64,000 bases of DNA from positions 186,001 through 250,000 of the forward strand of contig JAOWCC010000421.1 in NCBI GenBank assembly GCA_030867875.1, in the 5' to 3' direction. Each line of letters starts with the position of its first letter. Positions within the stretch are counted from its first letter, which is position 1. Both the position numbers and the translations under genes were made by a program. Positions 55,043-64,000 of this stretch are shown here, piece by piece. The DNA comes from Actinernus sp. WN-2022 (Eukaryota > Cnidaria > Anthozoa > Actiniaria > Actinernidae). A model generated the notes under the pieces. The model saw only the letters and a list, made by a program, of their open reading frames with translations. It was not told where the DNA came from and did not search any database.

Positions 55043-56289
55043 ATTTGGTAATTGGCTCCAAGGTACTGCACCTTGATAAGTAAATGAACGTTTACGGAAA
55101 TTAGGTTTAGGCAATTGAAGGTCAAATTTACTGCCTCTAACATTCTAATTGTGTACTTCCGAGGTCATTTTAAATAGTTCTTCTAGCTATATCGGCGCGG
55201 CTTCATGAAATACCTTAAACACAAATTGTCCTTATTTGCTGGTTTTGTCTTTGGCATAAATTTGGCCAGTTTAGTTGCCTGAGTGCGGGGGTTTGACTAT
55301 TTATACTATGGAAGCCGATAAGGGTCATTTCCCTACCACGTTGTTGCGTCGCAACAACGCGGTACCAACGCAACAACGCGGTACCATGTTCTGAAGCGAC
55401 AACGTGGAAGCGACAACGCGGCGGTACCGCGTTGTCACACTTCACAACGTGGAGGCAACAACGCGGTACCATGTTCTGAAGCGACAACGTGGAGGCGACA
55501 ACGCGGTACGCGTTGTGAAGCGATAACGGGTTGTGAGGTTTTTGTATTAGTGCGGGCATCAAACAGGAGCTAATGCGAAGCCTTAGGGGTGGCGGGCAAC
55601 GGAATGGGACGATGAGAATTAAGGGAGGAGATTGAAAGAAGCTGGGACATGTATTGGCAAAAATTGTAGCTGAAATAGAGGAATCTGGCCAAGAAACTTA
55701 AGACCTAGAAACCTAAGACCTTTTAGCGATGTTTCGTCATCTATTGTCATTAATCTGCCAAACAGAGATCCATTGGTTCCTAACACAAAGTGGGCTTTAC
55801 AAATCATGGTTTGCATATTAGCATAACAATTGCAATGTTTATCAACACGAAACGTCGCTATTAAACTGTTGGGGGTTACTGTACTTTGTGAAGCTGTATT
55901 TCGTACGTCTAGCTAATTAGGGGATTTAGAGTGAATTGGAGAACAGAAGAGAACTGAACCCAGACTAGACATGATTACAAATGAATAAAAAAAACTGAAC
56001 TGAGGAAACCGGACCCAACAATTGCTGGATGCACGTCGAAGAACTCTACCCTGAGTATTCGAATGAAAACGTTGGCAAGGGATACCGAATTGAAGCAAAT
56101 TGAACTGAGATAAGTGAACCGAGTGCACAGAATTGAGTAATGGAACGGAAACCGAACCGAAACGCCTAATGGAGCAGCTTATATGGAACAAAGAAATAGA
56201 GAAAACGTAACTGAGTAAAGAATGTAATATATAAAGTGGTAAGCTGTAGTGCTAAGTGTGCACGCCCTACGAGGGAAAGAGAAAACATC

Positions 56290-56368
56290 TCTGACCCAAG
56301 TGGGACTCGAACCCAACGACCTCCAGGTTACATGTCTGGCGCTCTACCAACTGAGCTATCAAGTCAGA
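56290..56368 (-). ncRNA. tRNA-Thr-like SINE head, copy 3
   Basis: Identical in boxes A and B to the copies at 26770 and 27026. Same A33 anticodon-loop change. Confidence 0.73.
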
Positions 56369-56547
56369 TGAGAGCAATCGTGGGTATTGGTGCGTTATAT
56401 GGGGTCACGACGATTATATATGTATATGTAGTTATGATATTGAATCATGTTTGCCGCGTAGCACTAGTAAGTGTAAAGAATGTAATATATAAAGTGGTAA
56501 GCTGTAATGCTAAGTGTGCACGCCCTACGAGGGAAAGAGAAAAAATC

Positions 56548-56626
56548 TCTGACCCAAGTGGGACTCGAATCCAACGACCTCCAGGTTACATGTCTGGCGC
56601 TCTACCAACTGAGCTATCAAGTCAGA
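56548..56626 (-). ncRNA. tRNA-Thr-like SINE head, copy 4
   Basis: Box A intact; box B is GGATTCGAGTCC rather than GGGTTCGAGTCC, which still fits the consensus. Same A33 change. Confidence 0.72.
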
Positions 56627-57394
56627 TGGCGTTATATGGGGTCACGGCGATTATATATGTATATGTAGTTATGATATTGAATCATGATATCATGATATTG
56701 AATCATATGTAGTTATGATATTGTGTCCATAAGCTGCTTCATTAGTCGATTCGGTTCGGTTTCCAGTTCTATTTCTTCTAACTGAGTAAATACAACCGAA
56801 ACCGAACAGAAATCAGAATATGGCTAACGGACATGAATCGAATATGCAGAACTGAGTAAACTGCTTTTCGGATTGGCAAAACAATTTATCGAACAGGAAA
56901 TGACATGAATAAACTAGGACGAAGAATTATACTGAACAGGAAAAAGAATGACAGAACAAGAAAAACGAGCGAAACTGAAAACTTGAGAGGAAATTATAAA
57001 ATTGACCGGACCCCTGTGGAAACATCAACAAAGGGTACTTTCATTGGAAAGGCAATTCTCGCTGGAAAAGCAATAAAATGAACGGAAACAATGGGAAAGA
57101 GCAGTTTACTCAGTTCTGTATATTCGATTCATGTCCGTAAGCTATATTCTGTTCGGTGTCGGTTCTGATTTACTCAGTTCAGTTTTCTCCATTTCTTTGT
57201 GTCCATAAGCTGCTTCATTAGGCGATTCGGTTCGGTTTCCAGTTCTATTTCTTCTATTCATTCACTCAGTTCAGTTTACTTGGTTAAATTTATAGCCAAT
57301 TATGTGCACTCGATTCACTTATCTCAGTTCAATTTGGCTCAATTCGGTGTCCTTTTCCAACGATTTCTTTCGAATACTCAGGGAAGTCCTGCAA

Positions 57395-57940
57395 TTGTTG
57401 GGTACCACGTTGTCGCTTTCACGTTGTCGCTTCACAACACGGTAGTACGTTGTCGCTTCACAACGCGGTACCACGTTGTCGCTTTCACGTTCTCGCTTCA
57501 CAACGCGGTACTACGTTGTCGCTTCACAACGCGGTACCACATTGTCGCTTCCACGTTGTCACTTCACAACGCGGTACTACGTTGTCGCTTCACAACGCGG
57601 TTACACGTTGTCGCTTTCACGTTCTCGCTTCACAACGCGGTACTACGTTGTCGCTTCACAACGCGGTACCACATTGTCGCTTCCACGTTGTCACTTCACA
57701 ACGCGGTACTACGTTGTCGCTTCACAACGCGGTACCACATTGTCGCTTCCACGTTGTCACTTCACAACGCGGTACTACGTTGTCGCTTCACAACGCGGTT
57801 ACACGTTGTCGTTTCCACGTTGTCGTCTCACAACGCGGTACCATGTTGTCGCTTCCACGTTGTCGCCTCACAACGCGGTACCACGTTGTCGGTACCGCGT
57901 TGTCGTTTCCACGTTGTCGCCTCACTACAACGTGGTAGCG
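57395..57940. repeat. GCGGTAC-CACGTTGTCGCTTC minisatellite
   Basis: About 545 bases of 16- to 23-bp alternating words ACAACGCGGTACTACGTTGT and CGCTTCCACGTTGTCACTTC, with higher-order repeats of about 60 and 110 bp. All three reading frames stay open because the period is compatible with codon steps. The open frames are artefacts. Confidence 0.88.
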
Positions 57941-58057
57941 AACTGACCCTTATCGGCTTCCGTAATATACATATATCCAATTTATTTCAATAAAAAAACA
58001 ATGCCAATGTTCAGACAAAACCTTATCATTTGTTTTGGATTTATTTATTGTACATTT

Positions 58058-58187
58058 GAAGGTTTGTGCAAAAAGGACGTAAGTGACTCTTGATCACGTT
58101 CTAAATTCTCCCTTAGAAAAGAATGACATTGAAGGAGAATTTAGATTGTGATCAGGAAACACTTACACCCTTTTTGCAGAGTCCTTC
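58058..58187. mobile_element. 130-bp palindromic MITE
   Basis: GAAGGTTTGTGCAAAAAGGA and near complement (CCTTTTTGCAGAGTCCTTC) at the ends. The arms continue through GATCACGTTCTAAATTCTCC / GGAGAATTTAGATTGTGATC. It folds over almost its full length. Confidence 0.78.
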
Positions 58188-59539
58188 ATTTTGCAGATAC
58201 GTTTTACTAAGTCACATCGATCCTAAATCGTCAGTGGTCCACTAAAAACTCTTATCTCATTTGGTTTACTTGTTCTTCAATGAGAAGTGAAGCATCCCGC
58301 AATTTCTAAAAGGGGAATCAATAAATGTGTTTCTATAACGAATTACAAATGTTAGGAAGAAACAAAATTACCAGTAATCTATCCAGTGCATTTCGTTTCG
58401 ATTTACAGCCAATAGTTTCTGTGGCATTCAGGGTTGTTTCCGTAGGACCCTGCGTGTTTCTATTGTATGTATTTGCTTACTTTATGTTTTGCGCGCTTTG
58501 TAATTAGATATGTTAGCAACAAATGTAAGTATCTGCTCTTACCCTTAATTGTTTATTTCAAAAAAGCAAGTTGACATTATTACAGCTGCTGTTTTGGATC
58601 GTTAATTTATATATTGCTTCGGCCTTGGAATCTCTGAAGAGCTGTCATGGTACATTGTCTGCCCATTGACATTACACGTAATAAAAAGTGTTATCAATGT
58701 TTCAGGCTGAAACTATTAACCATATACTTCCCAGTAAAGCCTCACTTAAAAGGGTTGATTTGGTAGAAACTGATTCATGTCCAATCGACCAACATCGTAA
58801 AAAAAACATTATTACCAGGCCCGTAGCTCGGTTCTCTTGTAAGGGGTTCATTTATTGGGTATTAATGATAAGCGAGTGGCGGAAGGCACTAGATTTCCCC
58901 AGGACATTTTTGAAAGTTAGATGCTCAGAGATGCAATCGGGCGCATTTTGGGGCACTAAAAAGTGTCACATTGCTGTAAACAAAACCGAAGTGAAATGTT
59001 CAATAGTATCGCTGCAGTTTAACACAGGTAGACCAGTGACAAGAGACACTCAAAAAGGGAGATTTGACGTCCTAGGGGGACGAACCCCCTCCTACGGGCC
59101 TGTGATTACAACTCTTCATCGACTGTCATGCTTCGAAGGCTTTTTGAAATAGATTGTCAACTTGGACTAATTCAGTGACCTATATACGTTTAACAACTAC
59201 GTTATCAAGTAAAGAAATATGGTATCTCCTCAACTATTGTTTACTTATTGCGAAATATCACATATATAATGCGGCACTAAATGACATGCACCTAGTGAAA
59301 CTCATTCCGGTTCACACTCTGAACACTTGTACGACCTGCAGTTCGGAGTATGACACTAGAGATTAAAGCCTGGTTCACACTAGTGACATAAGCATAAACA
59401 CAAGCAGCATACGCAGACGCCGCAATCACATCTGTGAGAAAAACAAGCGCCGCTAATGATCAATGCATTCATTGCGTCTGCGTATATTAAATGTACTGTG
59501 AAGATTCGGATATTAACAACATCCCAAACCACACTGAAT
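58188..59539. other. Stretch without a supported gene
   Basis: The longest open frame (58688-59152) has no recognisable motif and biased composition, so I do not call it. At 59366 AGCCTGGTTCACACTAGTGA looks like one end of an inverted-repeat element whose other end is not visible. Confidence 0.4.
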
Positions 59540-59613
59540 TCACTCTAGCTGAATGTACAGATTATATTACCCTGTATGAGTCCGAAAATATGCAGGACAT
59601 TGCTTCGTGATTG

Positions 59614-61572
59614 TTATGCTTTGAAGACTTCGTACGGCCTTTTCCCTTCGTGAATTCGACGATGAGCGGAAAGAGTATCTCTCTGTTTAAATGCCTTGCC
59701 ACACTGCGCACACTGGTACGGGCTTTCTTCATTGTGAATGCGAAGATGTTTAAGAAGTTCATATCGTGTTTTGAATGCTTTACTACACTGGGTACACTTG
59801 TACGGTCTTTCGCCTGTGTGAATCCAGCGAAAATGTCTAGTGAGATGATGTTTTCTTTTAAATGAGTAGTCACACTGGCTACACTTGTAAGGTCTTTCTC
59901 CAGTGTGAACTAGAAGATGTGACTTAAGTTCAAATCGTGTCTTGAATTCATTATCACACTGGGTACACTTGTATGGCCTCTCACCTGTGTGAATTCGAAG
60001 ATGTTTAACAAGATCCCTTCGTGTTTTAAATGTCTCATCACACTGGGTACAGTTGCACATCCTGTCTTCCTTGTGAATCCGAAGATGTTTAATAAAACCA
60101 CTTCGCGTTTGACATACATTGCCACAGTGCATACACTTGTGTAGCCTTTCTTCGCTGTGAATCCAAAGATGTCTATCAAGTTCATATTGTGTTTTGAATT
60201 CTTTACTACACTGGGAACACTTGTATGGCTTTTCGCCTGTGTGAATTCGAAGATGTTTAGCAAGATCCCATTGTGTTTTAAAGGCCTTGTCACACTGAGT
60301 ACACTTGTGCGGCCTTTCCCCTGTGTGAACTCGAAGATGGACAACTAAAGCACTGCGGCATTTTAAGACTTTTTCACACTGGCTACAACTAAAACGCCCT
60401 TCTTTTGTAGACATGAACTGGTTTTGGATAGTGTCAGTGGAACAAGGTTGTACTGGAAAACTAAGTGTTTCATCTGCAACATGACCAACAGCATTTTTAG
60501 AATCTGTGACTGAGCTAAACATGTTTTGCCTGATACTATCTCTGTTCAGCTTCTCGCATTTTTCATGTTCTAAACTAACCTCCTCTGCAGGGTTGTCATG
60601 CAATTCACGAGAAAAAATAGTTTCCATTGTTAAATTATCTACACGTGTGCTTTTTACTTCAAGATCACGGAATGTATGTACCTGTCCGATAGTCACATTA
60701 TTGTCGAGGTATTCGGGAATGCCTTCCCATTCAGCCGACATCTCGTTTAGTGATTCTGCTCGGTTGGAATTACACATCGCATTTACGCCTGAACGTTCAC
60801 TTGGTCGACCTCTGTTATCAAATCGTTCACTAGAACGAGTTTCTAACTCATCTCCAAGACATTGGGGAAGTACGATATCTGGTTGATACTTTCCAAGCAG
60901 ATCTTTTCCATACGTTTTCTTTGCTGTTGCTCCACCACACGACATTCCATTTTCACAAGGAATCATTTCTAACTCATCAGTGTCATGGTGGTAATCACAA
61001 AATGCGTTATTTAGCTCAGGTTCATTGATATCATGTGATACTGGCTCGTCATAATTATAATCACACTGAGGGATTTTCGGAACTTTCTTTGCTATTTCGT
61101 TTTCAGGATATATTTGTTGTTCCTCCATGAGTCCTTTTTTCACATATTTTCCGGAATCCTCTTTATCCACATTTGCTCTGTGCGAGATCAGACATTGTTT
61201 TTGGGAACCATTTCCTTGTAAGGATGCCGTATTCACTTCTTCGTTTCTTGCTTTGTCCAGTTGATGACCTTCGCAAATATCACCGTCTCCTTCTTTCGTT
61301 TGTGTCACTGAACGTACCTCAACCGATTCATGATGGCATACCTTCTCTGCAATGCTGACAGACAGTGCATAATTAAACAATGCTCGCAGCCTTCTACTGC
61401 CAGATACACTATTGATACAAGTTTCTGTTCCAGTGCTGTTGTATGTCTTAGGAGCATCCCTGCCAATGCTTGTGGTATTCATAGCAGCGACATCTTCAAG
61501 AACCACGGTATCTTCTGTTTGCGTACCTATACTGCGTACAAACATCCTTTGTTCATTGTGTCTCTTGGTGTC
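59614..61572 (-). CDS. C2H2 zinc-finger protein, terminal exon, copy 2
   Basis: On minus, an acceptor (gattttttatttctag-like: tttttatttctag|GACACC, 61572) opens a single frame of about 652 codons to TAA at 59614. It has an N-terminal segment with GTQTEDTVVLEDV and STGTETCINSVSG, then an acidic linker of about 370 residues (ELETRSSERFDNRGR, ESLNEMSAEWEGIPEYLDNN). Nine C2H2 fingers follow, from FSCSQCEKVLKCR to YQCAQCGKAFKQRDTL, mostly joined by HTGERPYKC linkers. Finger 7 has four residues between its His pair (RHFRWIH). Fingers 4 and 5 are the most divergent. It probably is a nuclear sequence-specific DNA-binding protein. No KRAB or BTB domain in this exon. The first Met (61545) is inside the exon, but the frame is open to the acceptor, so upstream exons are likely. 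Confidence 0.85.
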   Translation of the reverse strand, partial: DTKRHNEQRMFVRSIGTQTEDTVVLEDVAAMNTTSIGRDAPKTYNSTGTETCINSVSGSRRLRALFNYALSVSIAEKVCHHESVEVRSVTQTKEGDGDICEGHQLDKARNEEVNTASLQGNGSQKQCLISHRANVDKEDSGKYVKKGLMEEQQIYPENEIAKKVPKIPQCDYNYDEPVSHDINEPELNNAFCDYHHDTDELEMIPCENGMSCGGATAKKTYGKDLLGKYQPDIVLPQCLGDELETRSSERFDNRGRPSERSGVNAMCNSNRAESLNEMSAEWEGIPEYLDNNVTIGQVHTFRDLEVKSTRVDNLTMETIFSRELHDNPAEEVSLEHEKCEKLNRDSIRQNMFSSVTDSKNAVGHVADETLSFPVQPCSTDTIQNQFMSTKEGRFSCSQCEKVLKCRSALVVHLRVHTGERPHKCTQCDKAFKTQWDLAKHLRIHTGEKPYKCSQCSKEFKTQYELDRHLWIHSEERLHKCMHCGNVCQTRSGFIKHLRIHKEDRMCNCTQCDETFKTRRDLVKHLRIHTGERPYKCTQCDNEFKTRFELKSHLLVHTGERPYKCSQCDYSFKRKHHLTRHFRWIHTGERPYKCTQCSKAFKTRYELLKHLRIHNEESPYQCAQCGKAFKQRDTLSAHRRIHEGKRPYEVFKA

Positions 61573-62545
61573 CTAGAAATAAAAAACAAATCACCGTCAA
61601 TGCTGATAGTTGGGGAAAGCAAACGACGCGGTAATATAGGGCTAGAGTTCTATGGACTTCCTATCCTGTTTGCGAAGAAAAGTGTTTCTTGGACCAGCCC
61701 AGACGTTTTTGAAGTGCCAAAAACACAAACCCCATGTACATAACTCAGGCAAAAAAGAGATCTCACTGTATGTCATGTAAATAACAAATACAGAATCGGA
61801 GAATCGGCACAAACAAGAAGTCCTCTTTTAGACGACCTTTTTAAGGAAATGGGAACCGATGTAGCATTACACGATATCGATATCGCCGAAATAGAAACCA
61901 GAGAGATAAGTCTAACAAATGTAATTGCCTTAATTTATGCCTCTTTTCCTGACTTACAATTTAAGCTTAGCTCGTCGTAGTTATTTTGGGTGCGCAGCTA
62001 CTTCAATTTTGTTAATTTGTCTCAAATATTTATATTGTTACTATAATAGGAAGTACAAATAAAGTATTGTTGTTGTAGGGCTTCATTTATGCCACTGCAC
62101 TGCCGCTCAACTGTCAAGATTTTTTCTCTGCGAACTGAGAAAGGATCGAGTACTACAGCACCATTTTCAGACCTGCATTCTGACCCATTATACTGTAGCT
62201 AGCTCGCTATTGTTGTTGTACTGCTCGTTCTAAAGGTTAGGGTGTTTTGTATCGTTGGGTTAGCCGATATTGTGGCTCGTTTCGAGCGGTACAGGCTGGC
62301 TCAAAGGATGGGCCCACACGTCCCTAGGAAGCATAAGGGTGCGGAGCTGTCAAGAAAAGATAATTAAATTTTGATAGCACGGCCAGCACAAAACTTATAA
62401 AAGAGTTGGTAGTCCCTACTTTCCGCTCTAAACCCAGGCGTGCCATGTTTAGGCCATGTTGAGCCATGGCTTCGTGCCAATATAGAAATTAGCGGAATAG
62501 AAGGAGCTTGATAGCAGTCTAATTAACGAGTTACACTACATAGTC
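61573..62545. other. Upstream flank of zinc-finger copy 2
   Basis: The first 70 bases match the flank of copy 1. CTATAATAGGAAGTACAAATAAAG then (TTG)n at about 62040-62080 looks like a retroposon 3' tail. No exon recognised. Confidence 0.4.
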
Positions 62546-62708
62546 ATAGACCCATTGTATAAATGGCGTCCAATTTAAATAGGTATTGTCCTGGAGACTT
62601 TAGCCTCGTGTTCATGTTGCCACACAAAAGCGTTTTCGCATGAATGTGAGGCTAAAGATTCCTAGACAATGGATATTCAAACTGGACACATTTATGCAAG
62701 GGATCTAT
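62546..62708. mobile_element. 163-bp palindromic MITE
   Basis: ATAGACCCATTGTATAAATG at the left and its near complement (CATTTATGCAAGGGATCTAT) at the right. The arms continue through TTTAGCCTCGTGTTCATG / CATGAATGTGAGGCTAAAG. Confidence 0.75.
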
Positions 62709-63654
62709 TCCTAATACTAAACAGATTTTGAAAGTTAAATAATTAGGTGACAAATGAAGACTTTAACTGAATTGTTGGAATGAAAATAATATTTAATTTC
62801 GAAGGAAGTAAGACTAACTATGAGAGAGAAACATTATCTATTATTATATCTACAGTATAGATACTGACTGGGTTGCCCTGACTCGATAACCTTACGTTTT
62901 TTTTCTAGGGAAAACCTACTCTCGTGTTACATGTACATATCAATCTCGAGTTTTAAAGAAATCGTTATTCTTGTTTATTTAAAGTACCTATGAATCCAAT
63001 ATTAAGTTGATCGCATCATAGGCTAACCATCCTCACATCTTGTATATTTGTCACTGATTCTACCTTTCAGATAATCCCTTTTTTCTTAGCAGAGTATCCT
63101 ATACACAACTCATCCATATAACCTGACAAAAATGAAATAAATTATCACTTCGACTTGCAGATTTCGCTGTGTTTTAACCTGAAACTCTCCGGAATGAGAT
63201 GAGATTTTGACAAACGGAAAATGCCACCATTCTCCATTCAAATATATATATTTTTAAAATACATCAACACACCCACAACAGGCTTCCACATAAATGATGC
63301 AAACCTTTTTGAAATACCTCCTGTTCAACCTCATGGAACTTAACTCCAGCAAACAATAGTAAAAATAGATACATAATTAAAATGTGAGGAAACTCCGATC
63401 GAACCCTCTTTAGAGCTATCACATGATCTGTACTGGGGCAACATCGAAAGGAACTAAATTGGCCTAAATTATCTTCCTTTGGTTTTGAATAATAAATATA
63501 TTGCCTTCCCAGTTGGTATATTGCACTTGCTGGTCTTTAAAACCAAAACAGAGCAATACAATAAATGACATATGATTGTTATGATCTTATGATCAGCTTT
63601 ATTATAATCATGCAGTAGACACATGTACACATTGGGTACCTATTTTTACAATCC
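62709..63654. other. Gene-free AT-rich stretch
   Basis: No supported feature. Confidence 0.4.
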
Positions 63655-63662
63655 ATGCAAAG

Positions 63663-63732
63663 TTTGTCTTTTGTTCCAACAATAGATAAAGCAAGAAGAG
63701 CATCGGTCACACCGATTGACAATATATCAGAT
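63663..63732 (+). CDS. Possible internal exon near the window edge
   Basis: The frame FVPTIDKARRASVTPIDNIS ends at a perfect donor (TCAGAT|gtaagt). A plausible acceptor (ttttacaatccatgcaaag) precedes it, though the pyrimidine tract is weak. The peptide contains RRAS, a kinase-type basic Ser site. The rest of the gene would lie outside or in unreadable small exons. No family is recognised. Confidence 0.3.
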
Positions 63733-64000
63733 GTAAGTGATATTTTTTCTCAAGAGTGTATTATTCACGTACGTATTTTGAACGAGCTTGATCTTAAGGG
63801 CCCATTGACATATTTAAATCGGCCATTGCTAGGGTAAGTTTGCAGCCTCGTAAAACCCGGAAAATTAAAGAGTGGGCAATAATTATTGTCAAGGTGACTC
63901 CTAGGGTAAAGTGTTGTAGTCTGATGACGTCATCAAGTGTGTCATAAGACGTCATCAAAATCAGAATATTTCTAAACTCTCCAAGGATTTTTGATCTACT

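Larger units (their letters stand above)
56222..56710 (-). mobile_element. Second dimeric tRNA-derived SINE
   Basis: Two tandem units of the SINE found at 26648-27167, in the same orientation. The second unit lacks about 30 bases after the tRNA-like head (AGAGCAATCGTGGGTATTGG absent). A short ATGATATTGAATCAT duplication ends the array. Outer target duplication not defined. Confidence 0.8.
55310..57961. mobile_element. 2.65-kb fold-back element with minisatellite arms
   Basis: Ends GGAAGCCGATAAGGGTCA and complement. The left arm begins with an array of CAACGCGGTACCATGTTCTG-type units (55335-55540) and the right arm is a longer inverted array (57395-57940). Arms continue inward as a second matched block (about 55995-56215 with 57155-57395, including GAGTATTCGAATGAAA / TTTCGAATACTC and TTGAACTGAGATAAGTGAA / TTCACTTATCTCAGTTCAA). 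The centre contains a SINE dimer. A segment at 55545-55990 has no partner and is probably a later insertion in the left arm. No transposase. Confidence 0.78.

Noticed and set aside
57199..57993. Long open frames (up to 264 codons) in three phases
   Set aside because: They lie in a minisatellite and consist of repeated short peptides in all frames.
58688..59152. 154-codon plus-strand frame
   Set aside because: No motif, no splice or start context, and it sits in repeat-rich sequence.

Overview
This window looks like nuclear DNA of an invertebrate animal, most likely a cnidarian and perhaps a stony coral. The grounds are AT-rich intergenic sequence, GT-AG splice signals, no operons, and an unusual mix of mobile elements: CR1/L2-type LINEs, DIRS-like tyrosine-recombinase elements, Gypsy remnants, a Polinton/Maverick, tRNA-derived SINEs and many short inverted-repeat elements. 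The species assignment is inference from this repertoire. No marker gene fixes it.

Host genes are sparse. There is a candidate two-exon microprotein gene (1320-2009). There are two paralogous C2H2 zinc-finger terminal exons on the minus strand, about 43 kb apart (16231-17838 with 8 fingers, 59614-61572 with 9). One exon encodes a WW domain (44327-44438, minus), and a weak exon candidate lies near the right edge (63663-63732). The zinc-finger exons share their splice acceptor, N-terminal coding sequence and downstream flank, so they are a segmental duplication. The left copy carries an in-frame stop where the right copy has Ser.

Layout: 1-2.9 kb has two BamHI-rich minisatellites around the microprotein gene. 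3.3-5.0 kb is a DIRS-like remnant. 5.8-10.4 kb is a LINE interrupted by an opposite-strand LINE with an 8-bp target duplication. 11.6-12.8 kb holds a trinucleotide-rich array and three copies of a 90-bp palindrome-bearing repeat, followed by a Gypsy remnant (12.8-14.1 kb). 16.2-17.8 kb is the first zinc-finger exon. 20.9-30.8 kb is a Polinton remnant: protein-primed DNA polymerase on plus, integrase on minus. Its polymerase is broken by frameshifts, by a 4.2-kb two-ORF LINE and by a dimeric SINE. 31.6-33.9 kb is a direct duplication around an inverted-repeat element. 34.2-40.2 kb is a TTAA-flanked element with about 1.1-kb terminal inverted repeats, itself hosting several small elements. 40.3-42 kb has LINE and DIRS fragments. 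45.1-48.5 kb is a LINE split by a Mutator-like fold-back element with 9-bp target duplication and a tRNA-like segment in each arm. 49-58.2 kb is dense in MITE-like elements, one nested pair, a Gypsy remnant, and a 2.65-kb fold-back element whose ends are minisatellites and whose centre carries a second SINE dimer. 59.6-61.6 kb is the second zinc-finger exon.

The genes do not form a pathway. The region is best read as a mobile-element accumulation zone with a zinc-finger duplication. Several insertions can be ordered in time by nesting. No complete autonomous element is visible: every transposon coding region I could read is truncated, frameshifted or stopped.
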